The position numbers and the translations under genes are program-made. A stretch of DNA of 60,343 nucleotides from Muribaculaceae bacterium (GTDB taxonomy: Bacteria; Bacteroidota; Bacteroidia; Bacteroidales; Muribaculaceae). The notes below the pieces were generated by a model. It was not told where the DNA came from, did no database searches, and saw only the letters and a program-made list of their open reading frames with translations. The DNA lies in the NCBI GenBank assembly GCA_022484565.1, contig JAKVKZ010000013.1:1-60343 (forward strand), read 5' to 3'. This document shows positions 49,254-55,803 of this stretch, piece by piece (position 1 is the first letter of the stretch; every line of letters begins with the position of its first letter).

Positions 49254-50916
49254 AACGGCAAATATCATGGTCCTTTCGCTTGCCATGTTTTTCCCTGTCT
49301 TGGCCCAGCCGGCAGAAAAAGACATGGCAGCATTGGCATCGCAGCTCGACTTTCCAGCGACGCAGCTCTCGCCTAAGAAGGCAGTCACTGTGGCTGTGGT
49401 TGACGATGCTTTCCTCCTTTCCCACAAATCCATCAACGACTACATCTACACCAATCCAGGAGAAATTCCAGGCAACTATGTTGACGACGACGGCAATGGA
49501 TTTATCGACGATGTCCATGGGTGGGACATCTCCGATGCCGATGCCGACGTCAGTGTCGCCAAAGAGAAACGGGCGACCTTCTATCATGGCACTTACATAG
49601 CCGGCATCATCACATCAATTTTCCAGCGTCTTGCCGGTACCAATTCTTCTTTCCTGCGCATAATTCCTGTCAAGACCACTGCCGACAATGCCCGCATGAC
49701 CTATCTTACCGATGGCTACAAAGGCCTACGCTACGCCATCTCCCTTAATCCCGACATAATATGCTGCGCTTGGAGCGGGGGCAATGTCACCGACGAGGAC
49801 AAAGCCCTCATCAAGCAGGCAGCAAAAAAGGGCATCATCATTGTCAGCTCGGCCGGAAATTTCTTCTGCGAGAAAATTGATGAACCTGGCTCCATGCCTG
49901 AAGTGCTAACCGTGGCTGCCGTGGATTCCGCCAACCGCAAGTTCAGCACCTCCAATTTTGGAATGCCCGTTGACTTGTCTGTTCCGGGTAAGCACATCTA
50001 CGGCCCTTATTCCACTGCCGACAATGCTTTTTCCTACTTCGACGGCACTTCACCGTCATCGGCAATCACGGCGGGTTGCTTAGCTGCACTAAAGGCAGCG
50101 TTTCCCGATGCCTCACAGGCTGATTTGCTGAGTGCGCTCAAATGCACTGCCACGCCTATCGACAGTCTCAACCCTTCATTCAGCGGTAAACTCGGCGCAG
50201 GTGTTCCCGACTTGACCAAGGCGGTAGAGTTCCTGCAAAATCCTGATTTCCGCTATAGCTGCTTTAATCCTAAGTTACCGGAAGGCACTGTCTATTTCAG
50301 CAAAAAGACGAAAACACTTTCGTGGAACATCGCTCCCGATGGGGATTACCATGGCTTGCACCTTTCGGCTAATTCCACCGACTACAAGGGAAAAATCCGC
50401 GTCTTTGCCGACGATTCTCTACGCTTCGATGGCGACATTGCTGCTCTGCGCAAGGACTTGTTCACCGCAGGCAACCGTTTCCGCTTGGAATTGCCTAAAA
50501 AGTCACTGCCGTCGAAAGGCACCTCTTTCAGCTATTCCATGGAGACAATCGACTCCACCACGCTCTATTGCAAGGGCATACAGTATCTCACCGGCGAATA
50601 CGGCACTATCTCCGACAACAGCGGCAACGAGAATTATGCCAATAATTGCACTGCCCAATGGCAAATCACTGTGCCCGAAGGCAAGCACGTCCTGATTGAG
50701 TTTGATGAACTCGACACTCAGCCCAACGTGGATTTCGTTTGGATTTTTGAGGGCGATTCCACCCTTCCCGAAAACATTCTGGCAAAGTTCTCAGGGCATA
50801 ATCCGCCACCGCACGTGCTGTCGCGCACCAACAAAGTGCTAATCTGGTTCGTCACCGACGGAGCTGTTACCTCCAAAGGCTGGAAACTCCGCTACACTGC
50901 CGTCAGCAATAATTAG
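49246..50916 (+). CDS. Exported subtilase (S8 peptidase) with C-terminal CUB domain
   Basis: 556 aa from the ATG at 49246, within ATGAATAG overlapping the previous stop; an ATG at 49237 is the alternative. Signal peptide ~1-20. Subtilase triad by motif: Asp53 (VAVVDDAF), His114 (YHGTYIAGI), oxyanion Asn205 (SAGN) and Ser269 (DGTSPSSAITAG). The last differs from the usual GTSMAAPHVAG: the Ser is kept but the M-A-A-P stretch is altered. A calcium-loop-like DDDGNGFIDDVHGWD (80-94) is typical of bacterial subtilases. After ~335 comes a beta region, then a CUB domain (~445-550; GEYGTISDNSG, NNCTAQWQITVPEGKHVLIEF, WIFEG, WKLRY). No T9SS tail. It ends the collar operon, so it may process or mature the collar proteins; that is inference. 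Confidence 0.85.
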   Translation: MNRTANIMVLSLAMFFPVLAQPAEKDMAALASQLDFPATQLSPKKAVTVAVVDDAFLLSHKSINDYIYTNPGEIPGNYVDDDGNGFIDDVHGWDISDADADVSVAKEKRATFYHGTYIAGIITSIFQRLAGTNSSFLRIIPVKTTADNARMTYLTDGYKGLRYAISLNPDIICCAWSGGNVTDEDKALIKQAAKKGIIIVSSAGNFFCEKIDEPGSMPEVLTVAAVDSANRKFSTSNFGMPVDLSVPGKHIYGPYSTADNAFSYFDGTSPSSAITAGCLAALKAAFPDASQADLLSALKCTATPIDSLNPSFSGKLGAGVPDLTKAVEFLQNPDFRYSCFNPKLPEGTVYFSKKTKTLSWNIAPDGDYHGLHLSANSTDYKGKIRVFADDSLRFDGDIAALRKDLFTAGNRFRLELPKKSLPSKGTSFSYSMETIDSTTLYCKGIQYLTGEYGTISDNSGNENYANNCTAQWQITVPEGKHVLIEFDELDTQPNVDFVWIFEGDSTLPENILAKFSGHNPPPHVLSRTNKVLIWFVTDGAVTSKGWKLRYTAVSNN

Positions 50917-51069
50917 TCGGCTTCTGTAGTTTTCCTTTTTTGTGGCATTTTTCTTTTCTTGTGGCTGTATCTTAGCTTCAAGTTCTTTGAAATGTTTTGA
51001 AAATAGGTGGTTTTTCCCCAAATATTGCTGATTCGCCAAGTTTAATAAATGTATTTTTATCTAAAATTT

Positions 51070-51186
51070 CCAATTTGGGCGAAAACCTTGTAAACATGTG
51101 TGCAGCACCTCACCGTGAACACCCTCACTACGGTTCTGAATACAAGTGCGTTAAGGGTCGTTTCAGGTGTCCAGACACCTTTCGGC
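51070..51186 (-). repeat. Dispersed intergenic repeat, copy 3 (51-kb pair)
   Basis: 117 bases, repeated directly at offset 152 without indels. The core ACATGTGTGCAG then ACCTCACCGTGAACACC and the second block GTCCAGACACC match, on the opposite strand, the repeats near 19 kb. The strand given is the orientation relative to those copies. Confidence 0.85.
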
Positions 51187-51221
51187 TTTTCGCTTTGATT
51201 GCTGCGTGAATAGTTAAATAT

Positions 51222-51338
51222 CCATTTTGGGTGAAAATCTTGTAAACATGTGTGCAGTGCTTCACCGTGAACACCCTCACTACGATTCTGAATTCAAGTG
51301 CATTAGAGGCCGTTTTGGGTGTCCAGACACCTCTCGGC
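51222..51338 (-). repeat. Dispersed intergenic repeat, copy 4 (51-kb pair)
   Basis: Its core at about 51247-51276 is identical over 30 bases (ACATGTGTGCAGTGCTTCAC then CGTGAACACC) to the reverse complement of copy 1 at 18971-19000. The second block GTCCAGAC starts 45 bases after the core; in copy 1 the gap is 44. Apart from the repeats and the terminator at 51347, nothing else is seen in 50917-51417. Confidence 0.88.
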
Positions 51339-51346
51339 CAAACACA

Positions 51347-51389
51347 AAAAACTGCCGTGTACAAAATTGTATTGCACACAGCAGTTTTT
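51347..51389. terminator. Bidirectional terminator between the subtilase and Pls/PosA genes
   Basis: AAAAACTGC (51347-51355) pairs with GCAGTTTTT (51381-51389), extended by GTGT/ACAC. A-runs and T-runs on both sides suit two converging genes. Confidence 0.85.
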
Positions 51390-51417
51390 ATAGCGGTGAT
51401 TTTGGGCTTTCAGCCTT

Positions 51418-54400
51418 TCAAATTCTTTTCGCTGGAGCGCCTATATATCTGTTGTCAGCCGTCAAAGTCTCATTTTTCATAAGCACTGATAACTGTTCAA
51501 GTATCGCATTCTTCTCCATTTTGGAATCGTACAGCACCACCGACATTCCTCCCACTGAACTGTTTTCCTCAAGTGTCACATACGACATCTTCATCACACG
51601 GTCCTCAAAGAGGTGCGTCTGCATTGTGCAATTGTCGTTGAGAGCCACATAATCGCCCACATGTATCAGGTCGAATTCAGTAATCTGTGTCGTGAACAGG
51701 CAGGCACGCTTGCCTATCTTGCACCCGAGCAGTCTAAGCGGATATTTGATGAATGGTGTTCCCGTAAGCAGATTAAGACAGAACAGTACGAGGAAATTCT
51801 CGTAAAGTCCCGTTATCAGTTCACTGCGCCATACGAATCCGCTCCACAATGGCTTGTTTTGAGGCTTGTATTTCCCCATTACTATCCATTTCAGCAGTGC
51901 GGTTATTATTATGCCGAGGAGTGATGCTCCTATATAAAGCAGAGGGAACCACAGCATCAGCTCATCCAAGTCTTTTGTGATTTGCATGTACGACGCTGCA
52001 TCCGTTATCACACCGGCAAGCAGTATGAAGAATGTGGAGGGCAGCACCACTCTGAAAAATTCTATGAAATAGCGGTAGAAAAATAGCTTCTTCGATGGCT
52101 TGTAAGTACGGCTTACATCAAAATCATGGTTGATGTCACGGCGTGGCAGGAACACTGCCGGCGAACCGAACCAGTTCGTTCCGTTCTTCACTGGCAAATC
52201 TTCTTCTTTCATCTTCGAAAGCACTCCCACAAGCACATCGTCGCCGATGCGAGTGCCGTTGCTCAGCACTGCGCTGTTTCCTACGAATGTCCTGTTGCCT
52301 ATGTATGTCTTGGTGATTTCGATATATCCGTTGCGCACGTACGATGCTCCCACCGACACTGAATCGGCAAGGAAACATTCGTCACCAGTCACAAGCAAGT
52401 CTGGCGAAATGAATTCCACCGTAGATATTTCCACTCGCTTGCCCATCTTCACGCCAAGCATCTTGAACCATTTTTGCAGATACAGCGTGGTGTAGAGTGT
52501 GCCTATCACCTGAAGGCTGAGTTTCATCAACTGGTCGAAAAACCATTTTTTGTAGTAGAACAGACTGTTCACCTTGTAGCGTCCTTCTTTTATGTTACCG
52601 AGAAGCAGCCATTTGAAAAATGCTATTATCAATGTCAGCAGCAGCACAAACGATACTCCGATAAACAGTGTTACCCATGCGAAATTCCAGATGCTTGATA
52701 TATAGTTGATGTGTGCCACGGCAATCATTCCAGGGAAAAATGCCACCATCGTTATAAGCGGTATGATGAACACGCACACGAGCGACAGCAGTGTGAATTT
52801 AAGCGACCACATTTTTATGGTCTCCTTCTTTTCGTTCTCACCTATCTTTTTGGCTGGCGAACCGCCCCACTTCTCGTTGTCGGGGATGGTCATTCCTTCA
52901 GCCACAAGTGTCAGGTCGTCGAGTGAGCTGTTCTTTCCCATCTTCGAGTTATGGGCGATGCAGCATCGCGTTCCCACAAAGGCATTGTCGCCGAATTCTA
53001 TTGAGCCTATCTTCAGCCAACCGTCTTCTATTGTGTAGCCACGCAAATGGGTATCGGTGCAGATGCTCACATTGTTGCCGAGTTTCAGCAGGTCGAACGC
53101 TTCAATTGCCGAGGTGTTCACATAGCAGTTGTCGCCTATCTTGGCTCCCATCAGCCTCAAGTACCAGTTCATTATTGATGTGCCGGTGAAATACACTACA
53201 GGGCAGATGGATGTCACCTTTCCTACTATCCAGAATCGGAAATAATAGCTGCCCCACAGTTTGTATTTGCCCGGTTTTATCTTTCCGAGGACTAACCATT
53301 TGAATGCTATGGAGAATATGGTGAGGCACGGCAATATCAGGAAATATGCGAAAAGGCTTATGGTCATTGAATCCCACAATCCGAAATCTGCCGAATAATA
53401 ATAGGAATACACGAAGAACGGACCGAGCCACTCAAGTCCGAAAAGCAGCGTCAGGAATATCAATGATATGCCTTGGCAGGTGGAGCAAAGGTAATATTTC
53501 CATGTTGGCACCTTATATATGTCTCTTTTCTCCTTGCTCTCGTTTTCCTTTGGACGTTTCTTCTCAAGCTCCTTGGCCAAATCTGATAATATCGGGAATT
53601 TATATAAGTCAACCACCGATATGTTCTCAAACATCTTTTGCTCTCTCATTTCCGACACCACAATAGCTGCAAGAAGCGAATGTCCGCCCAAATCATTGAA
53701 GAAGTGGTCGTCCATTGATATGTCGTCGCGGTTGATGTTGCGGGCTATAACTTCCACCATGGCCTTTTCCAGTGGTGTAGTCGGTGGAATTATCTTTTTG
53801 TCGCTTGAAAAGCTAAGCGGTGTTTTTGGTGTCGGCAGCCGTTTGCGGTCAATTTTCTGACTTGTGGTCATCGGCAACTGGTCTATTTCGTCAAGTGTCG
53901 ATGGAATCATGTAATATGGCAGCAGTTGCCTGAATTGTTTGGCTATTTTTTCGCGGTCGATGCTCATTCCCTCGCGCAGCACCACAAATGCCGCAAGTTG
54001 CTGGGTATCTTTATCCAATGTCACTGCTGCCGCCTGAACTGCATCATTCTGCATCAGCAAGCCTTCTATTTCAGCCAGTTCCACGCGGAATCCGCGCACT
54101 TTCACTTGGGCGTCGGCACGGCCAACGAACACAAAGTCGTGGTTATCATTGTATTTTGCCACGTCGCCTGTGCGGTAATAGCGCTTCATGGTTCCGCAAT
54201 ATCGGTCGGTTGTGATGAATTTCTTTGCTGTCAGGTCTTCTCTGTTCAGATAGCCTCGTGCTATGCTTTCACCGCCTATCAGTATCTCGCCTTCCACGCC
54301 TGTTTCGGTAATCGGGTTGAGTTTGTCGTCAACGAGCAGCACCTCATATCCGTCGAGTGCTTTGCCTATCGTCACTTCCTCGCACGCTTTCAGTATGGAA

Positions 54401-55296
54401 TATGTGGCTATCACGGTCGCCTCTGTCGGGCCATAGGTGTTATATACTGTTCTCCCTGGTTTGCACCAGCGGTTGGCTATGTCCATCGAGCACACTTCTC
54501 CGCCGAATATCAGTATCTTCAGGCAAGGGATGTCGTCTTTCACCATCGAGAGCAGTGTCGGGGCGCACGACAGGAATGTGATGTTCAGTTTTTGGAGTAT
54601 CGATGAAAATCTGTCGCCAGAGCGCATTATTTCAAATGTGCCTACCACTAACGTTGCTCCCACTGAAAGTGGCACCCAGATTTCTTCCACCGATGCGTCG
54701 AACGACACCGAAAAGCCTTGCAATGCCCTGTCGGCGCTGCCAATCGGATATATCTTTTGTGCGCCATGCACGTAGGTCACGGCATTCTTGTGCATTAGCA
54801 GCACTCCTTTTGGCTTGCCTGTGGTTCCCGATGTGTAAATCATGTAGCACAAGTTATCTTCTCTTCTTCCTTCCACTTCGGGCTTTGTGTCGGGATATGC
54901 CTCTAATTCATGAAATTGCTTGTCGATATTGTAAATTGGGAATGAGCCTAATTGGTTGCCTATCCGCTCCATTATTTCGTCACCTGTTATGAGCAGTTTC
55001 GATTTGGCGTCATCCATTATGAAGTTCACCCTGTCGGCTGGAATTTCCGGGTCAAGCGGAATGTATGCCGCGCCTGCTTTCAGCACGCCCAGCATCACTA
55101 TCGTCACTTCCGCACGCCGTGGAAGCAGTATGGTCACCTTGTCTTCAGGCCCAATTTCCAGACTTCTCAAATAATTTGCAAGCCGGTTTGCGGCCTTATC
55201 CGCCTCGGTGTACGTGAATTTCTTTCCGCCTTCTTCCACTGCGATGTTTTGCGGATAGTTCTTTACAGAATTCTCAAAAAAATTTTCTAAAAACAT
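51418..55296 (-). CDS. Pls/PosA-type synthetase: adenylation-carrier-(membrane/left-handed beta-helix)x3
   Basis: 1292 aa. An NRPS adenylation domain (~1-495) has YTSGTTGKPKG (154-164), FDASVEEIW (199-207), NTYGPTE (286-292), YRTGD (374-378), GRADAQVKVRGFRVELAEIE (392-411) and SQKIDR (479-484). A carrier domain (~505-580) has LGGHSL with Ser540 for phosphopantetheine. Three units then follow, each with two membrane helices (~600-670, 830-900, 1070-1140) and a hexapeptide beta-helix domain (~715-820, 945-1050, 1190-1292). This is the plan of Streptomyces epsilon-poly-lysine synthetase. Aligned by eye to PheA, the ten pocket residues read D200 A201 E204 S243 I263 G265 T287 V295 I296 K481 (DAESIGTVIK), close to the lysine code of bacitracin synthetase as I recall it (DAESIGSVAK). 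A membrane enzyme joining lysine-like monomers is predicted. It is monocistronic; no phosphopantetheinyl transferase is adjacent. Confidence 0.9.
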   Translation of the reverse strand: MFLENFFENSVKNYPQNIAVEEGGKKFTYTEADKAANRLANYLRSLEIGPEDKVTILLPRRAEVTIVMLGVLKAGAAYIPLDPEIPADRVNFIMDDAKSKLLITGDEIMERIGNQLGSFPIYNIDKQFHELEAYPDTKPEVEGRREDNLCYMIYTSGTTGKPKGVLLMHKNAVTYVHGAQKIYPIGSADRALQGFSVSFDASVEEIWVPLSVGATLVVGTFEIMRSGDRFSSILQKLNITFLSCAPTLLSMVKDDIPCLKILIFGGEVCSMDIANRWCKPGRTVYNTYGPTEATVIATYSILKACEEVTIGKALDGYEVLLVDDKLNPITETGVEGEILIGGESIARGYLNREDLTAKKFITTDRYCGTMKRYYRTGDVAKYNDNHDFVFVGRADAQVKVRGFRVELAEIEGLLMQNDAVQAAAVTLDKDTQQLAAFVVLREGMSIDREKIAKQFRQLLPYYMIPSTLDEIDQLPMTTSQKIDRKRLPTPKTPLSFSSDKKIIPPTTPLEKAMVEVIARNINRDDISMDDHFFNDLGGHSLLAAIVVSEMREQKMFENISVVDLYKFPILSDLAKELEKKRPKENESKEKRDIYKVPTWKYYLCSTCQGISLIFLTLLFGLEWLGPFFVYSYYYSADFGLWDSMTISLFAYFLILPCLTIFSIAFKWLVLGKIKPGKYKLWGSYYFRFWIVGKVTSICPVVYFTGTSIMNWYLRLMGAKIGDNCYVNTSAIEAFDLLKLGNNVSICTDTHLRGYTIEDGWLKIGSIEFGDNAFVGTRCCIAHNSKMGKNSSLDDLTLVAEGMTIPDNEKWGGSPAKKIGENEKKETIKMWSLKFTLLSLVCVFIIPLITMVAFFPGMIAVAHINYISSIWNFAWVTLFIGVSFVLLLTLIIAFFKWLLLGNIKEGRYKVNSLFYYKKWFFDQLMKLSLQVIGTLYTTLYLQKWFKMLGVKMGKRVEISTVEFISPDLLVTGDECFLADSVSVGASYVRNGYIEITKTYIGNRTFVGNSAVLSNGTRIGDDVLVGVLSKMKEEDLPVKNGTNWFGSPAVFLPRRDINHDFDVSRTYKPSKKLFFYRYFIEFFRVVLPSTFFILLAGVITDAASYMQITKDLDELMLWFPLLYIGASLLGIIITALLKWIVMGKYKPQNKPLWSGFVWRSELITGLYENFLVLFCLNLLTGTPFIKYPLRLLGCKIGKRACLFTTQITEFDLIHVGDYVALNDNCTMQTHLFEDRVMKMSYVTLEENSSVGGMSVVLYDSKMEKNAILEQLSVLMKNETLTADNRYIGAPAKRI

Positions 55297-55339
55297 AAAT
55301 AAATATTCTTATTCTTGATGTTTCATTCTCACCCTTGCT

Positions 55340-55347
55340 TATCTTTG
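55340..55347 (+). promoter_or_regulatory. Possible distal -7 box (TATCTTTG) upstream of the amylase
   Basis: TATCTTTG with a TTG at 55315-55317 (22-base spacer). It would give a ~450-base leader, or a short unrecognised transcript. The stretch 55350-55600 shows nothing else I recognise. Confidence 0.4.
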
Positions 55348-55599
55348 TCCTGCATGCTCTTATGGCATGACTATAATGAAAGCAGACTATCAAGTCCGCT
55401 CTGCCAAATCTTTATGAGTTAAGTGCCTGTTCCAATCTGTTTTTTGAGCATGACTGAAATTTCGGCGAAGTTACTGATTATATTTTATCTGTGTCGCCCG
55501 TTATCACCCATTTGGGCAAATTCTAATTAAACTCTAATAGTCACAGCTCTCATGTATGTTTCTATTCTTTTCTATTACTGAAAGTTTAACGTGAAAAAT

Positions 55600-55630
55600 T
55601 TTGCTATGTGAGCACAACTGACTATATTTG
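55600..55630 (+). promoter_or_regulatory. Consensus promoter of the amylase gene
   Basis: TTTG (55600-55603), a 19-base spacer, and TATATTTG (55623-55630). The leader to the ATG at 55804 is about 165 bases. Confidence 0.82.
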
Positions 55631-55803
55631 CGCCCATAAAATAACTGGATTGACATATTTGTTGTTGCATCATGAAGACTTATTATGAATAATCTGCCGA
55701 TATTAGGCGCGCTTATTCTTCTTATCAGCATCTGTGATGCGCAATTTATGTCTACCCATTTTTGTCGATAATAATCATAAATCAAACTAATAACCTAACA
55801 GAA

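Noticed and set aside
51227-51652. 141-codon open frame on the plus strand
   Set aside because: It starts in the repeat, crosses the terminator and runs antisense into the Pls/PosA gene.
53926-54606. 226-codon open frame on the plus strand
   Set aside because: Antisense to the adenylation domain motifs of the Pls/PosA gene; no family and no promoter.
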